Positions 27,018 to 39,368 of a DNA stretch of 64,000 nucleotides are shown here, in pieces; within the stretch, counting starts at the first letter, position 1, and each line of letters opens with the position of its first letter. Origin of the DNA: Phycomyces blakesleeanus NRRL 1555(-). Lineage: Eukaryota > Mucoromycota > Mucoromycetes > Mucorales > Phycomycetaceae. The position numbers and the translations under genes were made by a program. A model generated the notes under the pieces. It saw nothing but the letters and a program-made list of their open reading frames with translations. It was not told the origin of the DNA and searched no databases. The stretch is taken from the NCBI RefSeq assembly GCF_001638985.1, contig NW_017265161.1:421544-485543 (forward strand), given 5' to 3'.

Positions 27018-27659
27018 TTGAACACACGTTTTTCTAAACATATCTATGAATAAAATTAAACATACTGGTTCTATTCTTTTTCTTTTTCTTGCTATGATCT
27101 AATAATAATAACAATCTCTGCTGGTTTATTACAATACTTCTTTAATTTGTAAACCTTATTTTGACTTACTAGTAGCTTCAATTCATTAGATCTTGTTAAC
27201 AAATCAAGTGTAGTAGAGAATAAAGGATCATGAAATATATATTCTTGTAATAGGCGCTTTAAAATCGCTTGGATCGATATGTATAAATAAATAGTTGTTC
27301 AGCAGCATGAATATTTCACTGTTAGATTCCATTCTGCTTCTTTCTTTCTCTGATGAACCACTTTACACAAAGAAACTATGCTTTGGAGAGAGTTAATATA
27401 TATACGGAAACTCGACCAATAAAAAGCAAGGTCTGGTAAATCAAAGTAAAGGCATTTCTAGTATGTAAGTATTTGATATTTTCGCCAATAGCCAATGACT
27501 GCAAGAGATCCAAAAGATGAAAATGCTAAATATACTTGTAATCTGTAGCCACACTTTCTTTTCCTTTTCTTGAAACTTAATGAGGCACAAATACATATAT
27601 AAGCATAGTATCTACGCGCTTGCCCTGTGTGTGTGTGTGTGTGTTTTATTTTATTATCA
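27018..27659. other. Intergenic, F-box pseudogene to BolA-like gene
   Basis: Convergent 3' ends. It includes a GT dinucleotide tract at about 27627-27644. No gene seen. Confidence 0.5.
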
Positions 27660-28272
27660 TTATTGTTGTTGTTTTGCCAAATCTTTCTCGTACTCAGCAT
27701 TTGTCTTGGTCTTCAAGACCAACGCGTGCAATCCTGTTTTTAATTCATGGTCCAAAAGTGCATACACTAGTCTGTGACGCTTCATCAAGGGCTACATACA
27801 TACATACATACATACATACATACCATATTGAAGACATATACATTCGAGATTAGTTGATTGGATTCTTTTTTTTTCTTTAATTCGGTTTCTCTTTTTGAGC
27901 TGCCTTACCTGGCCTACAAAAGCGTCTGATACAATGGTCAAACTACGTTACAAAGTTTTTAGAATTATTTCAAGGCACACACACGAATATATATATATAT
28001 CCTAAACTAATAATTGTTAGTATTCTAGCTTAATCTTACTTGAAATGAGTTTCTGGGTTTGTGTTGCCCTTCATGGGAGCATGATGAGCATGCTTGGAAG
28101 ATTCGTTAATGATCTCCAACACTGATGGTGACAATGCTTCGGTAATCTAAACCAAGATTATACATTATTATTATTGCTAAAGAAGATTAAGCTTATCGCG
28201 TATAAATATATACAACTTCTTTACTTTGGTTTCGATTGAAAGTGCAACAGGTCCTCTTTCTGCTGATGACAT
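27660..28272 (-). CDS. BolA-family protein (BolA1-like)
   Basis: Predicted 106-residue BolA protein, a partner of monothiol glutaredoxins in iron-sulfur cluster handling; fungal BolA1-type proteins act in mitochondria. Exons: 28272-28225, 28146-28040, 27942-27909, 27791-27660 (321 nt). It shows the canonical order ITEALSPSVLEIINESSKHA (helix and strand), then ETHFNLTIVSDAFVG (THF is diagnostic), then LMKRHRLVYALLDHEL and GLHALVLKTKT. The RHR...V segment and the single conserved Cys-free, His-containing C-terminal strand match the family. It ends in a poly-Gln tail. The N-terminus is short, so a presequence is not evident. The intron at 27792-27908 carries a CATA microsatellite. Confidence 0.9.
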
Positions 28273-28576
28273 TTTTATAAAGATAGAGTAAAGGAGTAAA
28301 AGAAGAGAAAAGATTGAAGCAGAAATTGATTGCTGTATATATATATTATGTATATTTTTGGACACCGAAGAAGAAGCAACAAACATGAATGCAAAATTTG
28401 GGTTTTCTTTTTTTTTTCATTTATTTATATTGTTATTTATATTGTTAATATTATGATTATTATGATTATTATATATATATATATAAAAGCTACTTCAGTT
28501 TCTGTTCTTCCTTTACTCTGAATATTTCCTTATTGCAACAGAGCTAAGTTTTTTTTTGGATTTTTGATTTTTGATC
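28273..28576. other. Intergenic between BolA-like and SDR genes
   Basis: 304 bp of AT-rich sequence. It should serve as the BolA-like promoter and SDR 3' UTR. Nothing else seen. Confidence 0.5.
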
Positions 28577-28952
28577 CTAGAAGAATTTGCCAGGAGCAAC
28601 GGGATGGCTTGCACTCAAACCACCGTCAACAGCAAAAACTTGGCCGTTTACGTATGAAGCCTCATCACTTGCCAAAAAGGCAATAACATTACCAACCTAA
28701 TAATTAACAAAACAAGAAGAAAAAAAGGGAGATTTACATGTACACATGAATATTTGTGTGAGTGTGTGTTTACTTTACAGTTACATTCTCCCATATATTT
28801 ATTTATATCAAAGAATTTACCTCTGAAGAAACACCAGAGCGACCCAAGGGGTTCAATTGACCAATCTTGTGGGTAGTTCCTCTGGAACGAGCGTTGTCAA
28901 AAACAAGCTTTGTCATGTTGGTCTCAATCAAACCCTTTTGATTTCATTTGAT

Positions 28953-28993
<41 letters not shown>

Positions 28994-29935
28994 TCGTGTG
29001 TTAATTTTATGTGCATAATTTATGATTATTTATAAGGGTTATTCACTTACTGGGCAAATGGCGTTTACGCGGATATCAAATCCAGCATATTGACATGATC
29101 CTGTTTGACAAAGGCTTGCAACACTAAATTTAACTTTCAGATAAGTACAGAAAAACAAATAGATCAATAGACTTCTTCCATTCCACTTACGCTGCCTTTG
29201 AAGCAGAGTATTCTGGAGAGCCAGCACCGGATCTAATACCAGCAACTAGATGTAATAAAATAATATTAACAACAACAGTCGCTTACCTAATTTATTATTT
29301 CTAATGCTTACCAGATGAGGTTGCTACAATAGAACCACCACTACGTTCCTTTCCACCCTTTCCGACCGCCTTCATGGCTTCACCGGCAAACTTGATGGCC
29401 AAAAAGACGCTCAAAGAGTTGATACGCATCATGTCAGTGAACGACTCGGCAGTCTCTTGGCTAATACGAGACATCGTGGCCTTTCCGGCATTGGCTACAA
29501 AGACATCCAATCTTCCAAAGGTCGTCAGGGCTTCGTTGACAATACCCTCCACAGCAGAGGAAGACGCGGCATCAACTGCACGTGCAATACACTGGACCCC
29601 AGGATATTTCTCATGGATCTCCTTTGAAAGATCTTCGAGATTTTCAAGCGTCAGGTCGGTCACATAAATTGCTTTTGGTTCACGCTTGGCAATAGAAATA
29701 GCGGTTGCTCGACTAGAGAATAAATACGAAGAAGAACAAGAAGAATAAATAAATAGAGCCAGTGGATTTGATTTGTTTTCCAGAGATTTTATGTCTATGT
29801 ATTTTATCACACGACTCTTTACCCGATGCCATAGATGGATCCTGCACCAGTAATGATGCAGACCTTGTTTGTCATGGAAGGTGTGACATGAGCGAGATGA
29901 GCAGTAACTTGAGCAAGACGATCAACAGCAGACAT
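28577..29935 (-). CDS. Short-chain dehydrogenase/reductase (classical SDR)
   Basis: Predicted 291-residue NAD(P)-dependent oxidoreductase. Exons: 29935-29823, 29712-29312, 29245-29191, 29123-29051, 28934-28821, 28696-28577 (876 nt). The cofactor loop is [10 protein letters not shown], a stretched form of TGxxxGIG with two extra residues, and the first splice site falls inside it. The NAG motif is in VFVANAG. The catalytic Ser and YSASK are present (SSVAGIRSG... then EYSASKAA). The family end is [13 protein letters not shown]. It has no signal peptide or PTS1 terminus (ends GKFF). The substrate cannot be told from sequence. A GA microsatellite (about 28952-28989) lies in the fourth intron. Confidence 0.9.
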
Positions 29936-30395
29936 TATGTAAGAATAAAAAGTAAAATTGGTTTATTCGTGAGAGTGAGAGAAAAAGTGTGTGAGTGAGA
30001 GAGGGAGGGAAAGAAAGGTATGTTGCTGGTTGTTGCTCTTTTTTTTTATATTAAATATATACAACAAAGTTAATGTAACTCTGTGCTTTGTGGGGTATAA
30101 TGTATATTTCAGGAACAGGGTCCGCTGTGTGGATCAATCTCGGGAGAAACTCAAGCTTAATCATTTTCGTTAATGAAATATACACATACATATATATACA
30201 GGTATATAATATTTTAACAAGGCATCTATTAAGATCGAGATATGAACAGGTTTCTCGGAGGGGATGGGGAAGTAGGTTTTTGACCTTTTTCGTGCTTAGT
30301 CAAGCATATTAACATTTATTTAAAGCCCGTTATTTCTTTTTCTTTTTTTGGATTTTATTTTTGCTTGTGTGGCGAAACAAACTTAATTAGGTTTT
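29936..30395. other. Intergenic upstream of SDR gene
   Basis: 460 bp, AT-rich with a GA-rich start that matches the SDR promoter region. No gene seen. Confidence 0.5.
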
Positions 30396-31620
30396 ACTTT
30401 AAAGTTGGCTGATAAACAGGCTCTTAATTACATTTCATATTTCTCTTACTCTATTCAAATGCATTCCAATACAGGTATATATAAGCTTCTATGTAAACTG
30501 TACGGGTTTTGTATAACTAGGTGGTGCAAAGCAATGTCGAATGAACTTGACAATGTAGAAAGGAAGAGACTACTGATAGCAGTAATCGCAGCTCTTTTCC
30601 AAGCAAACATTTCTGTTAAAATGAATGACATGTCTAATTACAGAAAAAATTAATTGCGAATAAAAGGTTAAAGCCAAAGCCAAAGCAAAAGCAAAAGCAA
30701 AACACTAAACCGAACTATACTACAGAACAGTTTATCATTCATAATGACCTTTGCTAAAGTATGTCTACAGAAGCCACATTGATCCAAGCTAAAATTAAAG
30801 TGGCCATTATTTCTGATAGATAGAACCATAATTGCACCATATAATATTTTATAAACACACGCATATACAACAGTACAAGCCCATATAAAAAAAAGGGTCA
30901 TTGTCCTCATTTACTTATCTTGGTAAACGCTCATCAAAAGCCATGTAAAGAATGTTCTCTAGGATAAAGATCGACCATATAATATATATATAGCTTATTT
31001 ATCAGTTTCAAACAAAAATTATTCTTTGTGTGTGTGTTGATTAAAACTAAAGTATTAATATTTCGCCTTTGTTAAATCCTTGTAGAGTTCAGGGTACATT
31101 AATGCAATCTCTTCATTTACATCTTGGTCAAGGATAAGAGAAAACGCTGGTGCCATTGTATAAATCGTAACATGACTATTGATATTAGTACAATCACAAC
31201 TGATATTATTGCTAGTAGTCGTATAGGAAATAATCAATCTAATGTCTGGCTTACCCAACAATACGCATTCCTTGATACAAAGTTCAAAATACGGCTTTTA
31301 TCACTGAAATAATAAGACAACGATGGATAACAAACTGAGAGAGTTTGGCTGGTCTCTTGTAGCTATTCCTTCTATGGTATACTATATGCATACATGTATA
31401 AATGACCTGTCAAGATTCAGATATTTGAAATGTCATTTACCATATTTTCCAATGTATTGTTTATACTATCCTGAAGCTTGTAGATTACACTATTCAGACC
31501 AAATAGCTTGGGTTCTGTTTTTAGATGAGATTCAATCATTGGCTGCTTATTCTAGTTGTGCTTATATATTGCTTTTCTAACCTTATGAAAAATATACACC
31601 ATAAAATAACAATGACACAA
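30396..31620 (-). pseudogene. Decayed partial copy of the NEO1/ATP9-type P4-ATPase gene
   Basis: Segments align in order with the 3' half of the intact gene at 33914-39368. 30480-30650 matches exon 25. 30740-30815 matches exon 24, running straight into a remnant of exon 23. 30905-30980 matches exon 22. 31060-31175 matches exon 21 ([21 protein letters not shown] is still readable). 31240-31375 matches exon 20, and 31420-31600 matches exon 14. Exons 15-19 and most of 23 are missing, and there are frameshifts and stops. Intron remnants, including their splice sites, are also recognisable, so this was a DNA-level duplication, not a retrocopy. Confidence 0.88.
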
Positions 31621-32149
31621 AGAATCTATAAGCTTTTTTTTTCTTTGTTTCAATTACAAAAAAAATAACGATCCTAAAAAATATATATATAAATATATGA
31701 GATTTTGATAGATGGACACACAGACTTTATTTTTTTTTTACACCCCGTTTTTCACGTATTCTTTGCTTTTACTGGGCTATTCAATTGTGACTCATGTTTT
31801 GGTGTCCAGTACACAAACCATAATATCAACAAAGAAACGCGATTTATTTATTTATTTCTACCTACAACAACAAACAAAAATAATATAATCCTGTCTACCA
31901 ATTTATTTATTTTTTTGCATCATCAAACCAAGCCAGCCCAATCTTTACAACATCATGAGCCTGGAAATCCCAAAGACATAGTAGCTCAACATCTGTCAAT
32001 ATTCTGGAGATGTCTCTCATATATCCGAAAGGTTGTTAACAGCTTCAGAAAAAGGAGAACCCCCCTTTCTCCATGGATTGCTTACAATTCCCTTTTTTTT
32101 TCCTCAGACCTTTCAACTGAGACCTCTTCCCCGGGAATCTTACACGGTT
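31621..32149. other. AT-rich spacer between pseudogene and transposase-like remnant
   Basis: No gene supported. The open frame at 31705-32244 is Phe/Ser/Thr-rich without motif structure. Confidence 0.4.
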
Positions 32150-32760
32150 GTCTCGAGAGCAAGCAAGCAATCCAACGCTCTGTTTTTTTTTACGAAAAAT
32201 TTGCCGCTTTGATGGATACTCTGGCCATTGTGCTTTCAAGATGACACCAAGCTGCTCGACTGCCGCCACGTGTTAAATAGTGTCGAGAAAGCCTTTGCGA
32301 GAAAACTCAAGTCAGTTGCGGAAAAGAAAGTCTTGATGGAGTATGTGAACTCTATGATTCACAGCAATACCAAAAGGGACTTTGAGGTGGCGAAGTGGAC
32401 GACAGAGGCCCCAAGGTAGATGCCTCGGTATACTTTACCGAAAAGTGGGAGTAAGCTACCTGACTTGCCAACAAAGCAAGGCACCGACAACCTCTGATTT
32501 TTAATCATGTTAACAACAAGTACCGGACAACATTAAATCGTTCCCGAAATGCCTTGAGGAAATGGTCAACCTTCCCTGGGTTATTCTTTGTGGGCTGTGC
32601 CAGGAATCGAATTCCTGGTAACTTCGACGCACATTGGGACACGTTTGAAGAGTTCAATAAGCATGATCGCCGAAATGTCGTGCTCTCTTTTCCGAGCAAG
32701 ATGAACCAGCGGATCTTACTCGAAAATCATCCGCTGGTTCTCTCTTTTTTTAATATTCTT
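32150..32760 (+). pseudogene. Degraded open frames, possibly a MULE-type transposase remnant
   Basis: Two frames share a coherent style across stops and a frameshift. The first reads HVLNSVEKAFARKL...YVNSMIHSNT, followed by a FEV.KW segment and a YFTEKWE piece. The second reads IFNHVNN, RSRNALRKW, then DTFEEFNKHDRRN. The order H...AF..KL...SNT..DFE...YF...W...NHVNN resembles the C-terminal part of Mutator-like transposases known from zygomycete fungi. This is recognition of a pattern and was not aligned. Several stops make it non-functional. Confidence 0.4.
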
Positions 32761-33002
32761 ATTAAATATTATTTTTCCAAAAAAAAAAAAAATGAAAAGG
32801 GGGGGTGGTAGGGTGAGGATTACGAAAAACTTTGTGACGTGTCCAATATTTTCTTTATTTATTTATTGTGTTCTTTATCATCTCTTTTCATTCATGATAA
32901 CTTTTTCTTAAAGAACAATCAACCAAAGGAAAAGGAAAGAAGGAAGGAAGACTGCAGCCTGGTGAGTTCTGGAGATGTTCAGAGCTGTATTGGAAATAGA
33001 AG

Positions 33003-33418
33003 GGGGGTTTCATTATCTCTTAAGATTAGGATTCGGAAAGCGGATGTTTAAATGGTGAAATGATTGGCTGAGAAGAATCTGAATAGAATTAAAATGTGTA
33101 GATTTAATCCGAAGGAAAAGGCTTTCGGATTGAAATTTAGGATTGCTCATTTTGACGTCTTGAAATACTTGGAGCAAAAGTTTATCAATTTATTTGGCTC
33201 TCTTACATATTTCTACTTTATATACCAGCTTTTTATAAGCTAAATTCCCAATATAAGTGATAGAAATTAACTTAATTGTTTATAATAAAATATCAGGTAC
33301 AAGAATAAGACGATTAATTAGAAAGGGGGACTCAATAATTTTCATTTCATATTCACTGTCATTGGCTACAGGTTTAACATCCTAATCCGAATCCTAATCC
33401 TGAGATAATAAAACCCCC
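33003..33418. mobile_element. MITE with about 45-bp terminal inverted repeats (GGGGGTTT.ATTATCTC ends)
   Basis: The left end GGGGGTTTCATTATCTC, then AGATTAGGATTCGGA..CGGATGTTTA, is matched by the inverse at the right end (33372-33418) over about 45 bp with few mismatches. The right side is followed by TA; the left TA has been lost (AG). The interior has no coding capacity. The terminal GGGGGTTTCA is shared with the element at 2566-2927. Confidence 0.75.
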
Positions 33419-33420
33419 TA

Positions 33421-33913
33421 ATATTTTTTTAAATCCAAGAGTAAAAAATAAATAAAAAATAAATACTCACGGTTCACATAGCAAGCAAGGTAAATAACCT
33501 TTGATTCAACCGAGTCGTCAAAAAGGCAAGTCCGAGACCTACTGCTGTCTTTATACAAAACACATACATATAGCTTACTCGAATACGGTTTGTTCGAGCA
33601 TACGCATTTGCAGCACTGGAGGGCACAGTCTACATCCTACATAATAAAAATGATGGGTACATTTTGTCTCAATAGAGAAAGAGCAGGTTTTTGTTTTGTT
33701 TTGTGTTTTGCTAAATTTATATACAAAACAGCTTAAAAAAGCATCTATATCTTTAAATCATTTTTAATTTGATTTATATGATTTGTATCAGCAGCCACTT
33801 TTTTTTCTTTCTTTCTTATCCTTCTTCTTTTATTGGATTTTTTAGATTTTAAAGAATATACTGGCAATTTCTTGTATGCAACCAATAGATATCCATATAC
33901 GTTTGTCTATATA
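33421..33913. other. 3' flank of NEO1-type gene, with a possible small spliced reading
   Basis: At about 33470-33640 on the minus strand, two short open segments flanked by plausible AG and GTAAGC/GTGAGT sites can be joined (for example SSAANAYARTNRIR with TAVGLGLAFLTTRLNQR). No start codon or family could be found, so no gene is called. Confidence 0.3.
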
Positions 33914-36900
33914 CTATATGAGTTTTGTATAGCTAGGTGGTGCAAAGCGACGTCGAATTATCTTGACAATATAAAGAGGAAGACTACTGACGGCAGTAAT
34001 TACTGCTACTTTCCAGACAAATCTCTCGGTCAAAATAAATGACATGTCTAAGCACAGATAGAAAGAAAAAACATAAAAGTTAATTGAAAATAAATAAATA
34101 AAAAAAAGAGATAATAACTTGTAATGCAATATGCAAACAAGTTATTATTCTCAGTAATTGTTACCAAAGTACGTTGGCAGAAGCCACATTGATCCAATGT
34201 AAATTAACATGGTCGTTATTTCGGATAGAAGCATGATTTTATGCCTGTTGACCAAAGTTCTGTCAGTACTGACAGCTTTGTATTTTTACCTTTTTATTTA
34301 TTTATTTATTTAATTATTACTTACCATGTACTGATCTGCAAAGCGACCATGAGAAGTTCATTAAAGATCAGAGCAGTAAATGAGATTGAAACAATGTGGA
34401 TGAATTCATCCTCGAACAGAATGATAGATAGAACCATAATCGCGCCACCTTAAAATATTAAAGAAAAACATCCATATAGATATTAGTACATCAGTACAAA
34501 ACAAATCATCTTTCTTTTCATTCACTTGCCCTGGTAAACGCTTATCAAAAGCCATGTAAAGAATGTTCTGTATGATAAAGATCGACCCTATAATATATGT
34601 ATAGCTTATTTATCAGCTTGAAACAAAAAGTAGTCTTTGTGTATATATTGATTAAAAATTAAAGTATTAATATTTTACCTTTGTTAGATCCTTGTAGAGT
34701 TCAGGGTACATTAATGCAATCTCTTCATTTACATCTTGGTCAAGAACGAGAGAAAACACTGGTGCCATTGTATAAAGAGTAGCATAACTATTGATACCAA
34801 CATAATGATGATGATAATAATGTTAGTATTCATATAATAAAAAAAAATCAATATAATATCTGGCTTACCCAACAATAAGCATTCCTTGATACAAAGCAAT
34901 TGGAGCAAAGTAAAACAAGGCTGAAAATACGGCTTGCATCACTGAAATGATAAGACCACGATGGATAACAAACTGAGAGAGTTTGGCTGATCGCTTGTAG
35001 CTGTTTCTTCCATGCCACACTATACATCGAAAAAGAATGTTAGCGTGGACTTGGGTATCAGTAGGACTTGATTTTCTTACACAAGAGCTTAGTCAGGTGG
35101 CTAAACTGGGTTATAGAAAAATCTGCTGCTAGAGATGCCTGTCTACCTTCCTTTCCAACAATACCAACACCTAGTAAGAAAGAAAGAAAGTACTTGTCAA
35201 AACTTGGTCCAAGTGTGTGTGCGTGTGTTTTCTCATATATAGTAAAAAGAAATTAACAAGTAACTTGCCTACATCTGCAGCCTGAATCATGCTAACATCA
35301 TTTCCACCATCTCCAACACATAATACTCGCTTTTTTGTGTAATCCTTTATTAAGCAGGTTATGTCAGCCTAAGATTAAAGAAGAAGAAGAAGAAGAATAT
35401 AATGTCAGTTAATAATTCAGATTATTATTATTATTATCTTTTTTTTTTAAAAAAAAACAATACCTTTTGGGTAGGCGAGCAACGACAACACACAACTACA
35501 GGTAACCTTGTAGCCACTTCAATAAACTCCTCTCTGCATGCATCAAGACAAAACTGTGTAATACAAACAGTGTTGTTAGTATGATGATTTCTTTTAACAT
35601 GGTGTAATAAGTAAGAGTTTCACACATACTTGTAAGGACTCTCCGTCTATTACAAGACAGCAGTCTGTTTTCGACTGAAGATTGTCAATTTCATCAAATG
35701 CTTCCATAGTACTTGATACTAAAAGTTAGCCGTTACTATTGTTTTTTTTTTGCATATATATACAGCAAAGACTCGATTCAATTCCTTGTAATTTTTAAGT
35801 TTTTTTTTATACCTTTGGTAATTTGATAGATTTGCTGGTTACGGGAAACTAACTTGGAAGATACTGCAATACATGTAGCAGTCTCTACTTTGTCACCTAT
35901 TTATTTATTGGGTTTTGAAATGATTTAGATACCAATATTAAGAGAGCCCCAGTATAAAAGCCAAGATATATATATATATATGTTACCTGTCAACATCCAT
36001 ATCTTGAGACTTGCGTTTCTAAGATTTTCTAATGTATTCTTTACACCATCCTGAAGCTTATCTTCTACACCAGTCAAACCAAGCAGCTCAAGTTCTGTCT
36101 CTAGATGGGATTCAATTACTGCCTGCTTATTTTCGTTACGTTCGTGCATTGATATTTCAGCCTCATGGAATCTATACCATCCCAGAAGAAACATAAAAAA
36201 AAATCAATAATACAAAAGATCAATAACATTCTTTTTTTTTGTTGTTGTTGCAATTCTATTAGTGCCTTTCTTTACTTTTCTTTAAAGAGATCGTATGCTT
36301 CTTCTGTCAGTTTTTTCTTTGCAATCACAAGTGTTCTCAAACCCTCTCGGGCCATGTTCCCACACTCTTCATCTAGCCTATAGATTTACATGGATAGATG
36401 AGTTTTTGACGGATAATATATCAAATTAAATTCAAATACTTGCCAATCATTGTATTGAACGATAGAGCTCATAACTGCGTCAGCTCCCTTTTGATAAAAG
36501 AAAATTTCTTGTGTCTGCTTGTCTTGGATAATGATACCCATTCGCTTGCTTTCACTTGTGAATGGAAACACATTCAATATCTCGAATTCCAAATACTCTC
36601 CTGTTGCCGTGATCCGAAGCCGTATGGTATTGATATCTCGGTGAACCAGAACCATACCCATCTGCTCCGTCCACCTGACAATTGCAACCTCATCAGGACT
36701 GGCTGCCTGATATGTAATTTCTTCATCGAGATTAAATGAAGGAGTTACCTAGAATTATTTTTCATAGAGGGGTTCATTATTATTGTCATCACTTTAGATA
36801 GATGAATTTGACAAGGATGCATACTACATCACGCATATTTCTTTAGAAAAAAAAAATAGAAAGAAAGAAGAGAAAATTTTATTTACATTATGGCACAATG

Positions 36901-39368
36901 CCAACGCCTGTACAATATCCTTAACACGCCATGCAATATTTCGTCGACTTTTACCAGGCATATTCATCTTGCCGCCTTGAGAAACATTAATACGCAAATA
37001 TGTACATATTGCTCTTATACATATATTGTTTGACTTACTTTGCTCTGTTTGCTCACAGGCAGAGGCAAGATGTGCTTGGATTTCATCCATAGTATCAAGA
37101 CTGTATGACATTGTACCCATGTGCAATTTCTTAAGTTCCATATCTAATCTCCAAAAAAAAATACGATTACTATTATTTCAATTCATTAAAGACCCACACA
37201 TCACCTATAGATCTATGTATTGTATAATTATTGAGGTTATTCTTTAGGCGTACCGTTTTTTGTCAGTGTTCCGGTTTTGTCAGTCAAGAGATATTCAATA
37301 CGTCCCAATTCTTCAGGAAGTGTGCTTGTCCGAACAATTGTTCCCTGAATTGATGTGTCGTTTTCAATTTGTCTAGCATAAACTGTTTTTCCCATGTCCA
37401 AGTTCACACGTAAACTACACATACATACATACACACACATATATATAGATATAAATATATATCACATAAGATTCAATACAGTTTTTGTACTGCATGTTTA
37501 CCTGATAGGAATGATTGACGAGAAAAGAATAAGAAATCTAAATACATAGATGTACCAAAGACCATGAAATCCATTGAGGCCAACCATGATAACTGACATA
37601 CACAAGGTAACTAAGAAAAGAATCTAAAAGAAGAAATCCAATAAATAAAAAGTGTTATAGAGATTGGCTTGAGAGTATTCAATTCAATTGTATTGTATTA
37701 AATTGAATTGAATTGTATTTTTATTTTTTTTACCTTTGCCAGTCTGTTGATTTCTATATCAATCAGCCCAACCTTTGTTTTTGGATGGTTTGTATTCATT
37801 ACCGCACGAGTATCTTTTCCAGTGTAGACTACAAACCCAATAGCTGATCCAGAAGCCAATACTGTATTTGACCAAAGAGTGTTCTCGACTCCGAGAGATT
37901 CTGTACGTTCTGCCATTGTTGTTTTGTCAAGGTAGGTAAAGGTACCCATGAAACTGTGGATATCCTTGTGAGGTGCATCGGCTAAATAGATAAAAAGCAA
38001 ATTTTAATTTTTTTTTATACTTTCTTTCCAACGCAAACACATATGTACAGACACAGACAGACACATACCATTTACTGTTCCCTCTACATTCATTAGTTCA
38101 GTATCTCCGGAAAGTCTCTGCATAGACGGAAGTGCTAATCTCAATTTCCAGTCGGTTTCTCCGTCCAATTGGTCTGTACGGATAAAACATGCGCCAGTCT
38201 CTTCTGTGGTTCTCAAAAAGATCATGTCTGCAGGAATCTACATAATCAAGCTTTAAATTCTTCCTTTTTTTGTTTTTTACTTGGCCCATTACAAAAACAA
38301 AAACAAAAACAAAAACAAATCAATCAATCGATCTTACCCTTTGATCCTTTCTTACGATAATAAGATCTCCAACACTGATCTTTGAGCTTGGAATTGTATG
38401 GGGACCAGAAGGTGAGAGTCGTTGATATATTTGTGAATTGGCTTCTTTGTCCCGTTTGTACCGCTGATAGTCATCCATGGCTTCTTTGCTGATAGTTACC
38501 AAGAGAACAAAACTCAGTGGACCAAAGTAAGTAACAATGTAACCTAGATATAAAGTTAGATTATTTACAGTTGGATCCAGATCAATATAAATGCAGTGGA
38601 TATACATATAAAGAAAGAAAATGATAGATGCTCAATTTGATCGCTAGTATCTTTACACACATAGTTATGTACTTCTTTATCGAGAGACTTGCCTATCTTT
38701 AATGCTGGGACAAATTGTGACAAGGCAACAAGAAGAAAGTAAAGGTTGAAAAAGACAACAAACTAAAAGTATGTAATTTTCCTTGGTGAATTTAAACAAT
38801 TTTTTTTTTAAAATTTATGGATCACCGACTATTTGTAGTAACTTGCCTGTTCATAAAGTACAAGTGGTAGGAAAGTAAATATATTGTATTTCTGATTGAT
38901 AACAATATTTGGTGTGTATCTCTTCTTCTTTTGCTTGACTGTTTTGGATGTCAGTACAATGTAAATAGCATATTATTGTTACTGCTGTCATTTATCTTCT
39001 CTTGACTTTCTTTTTTTTTATTACCTTTGGGGTCGAAAGCAATTACTCGAGGTTGTTGTGGTCTTTTCCATTCAAACCAAGATCGCCATTGTGTCTTTCT
39101 TTTTGGCACAGAGGTATGTGAATTAGAAGTTTCCTGAGTAAAACAAATATAATGCAATATTGTCGAGATTTCCTATTACTACTGTATTCTTCATTGACCA
39201 ATCTGATTCAAACTTTTTTTTCTGTTTTGGACTTACACCCAGTTCTTCGTCCATCAACAAGTGATCTTCATCGCTTGCATGATCAGATGATGTACTGGGT
39301 TTTCGACCACCACGTCTCGAAAATGGCAACATCTTCCGAAGTGCGATTGGTCCAGAATCTGAACGCAT
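33914..39368 (-). CDS. NEO1: P4-type phospholipid-flipping ATPase, Neo1/ATP9 class
   Basis: Predicted 1067-residue flippase of the Neo1/ATP9A/B class, an endosome/Golgi aminophospholipid translocase that works without a Cdc50 subunit. Twenty-five exons, first and last 39368-39237 and 34047-33914; total 3204 nt, phases consistent. Signatures in order: [12 protein letters not shown] and [31 protein letters not shown] (M1-M2), [16 protein letters not shown] (actuator), [15 protein letters not shown] (M4), DKTGTLT (phosphorylated Asp), [42 protein letters not shown], and the M5-M10 segments ending [11 protein letters not shown]. The M4 PISL and short cytosolic ends fit Neo1, not Drs2/Dnf. The start ([12 protein letters not shown]) is the first supportable Met; an upstream exon cannot be excluded. 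Five introns use GC donors (see findings). A partial pseudogene copy lies 3 kb downstream. Confidence 0.93.

Noticed and set aside
32585..32630. tRNA-like T-arm (a palindrome around ATTCGAT on the minus strand)
   Set aside because: No matching A-box, anticodon arm or acceptor stem could be placed upstream, and it lies inside the decayed transposase-like frame.
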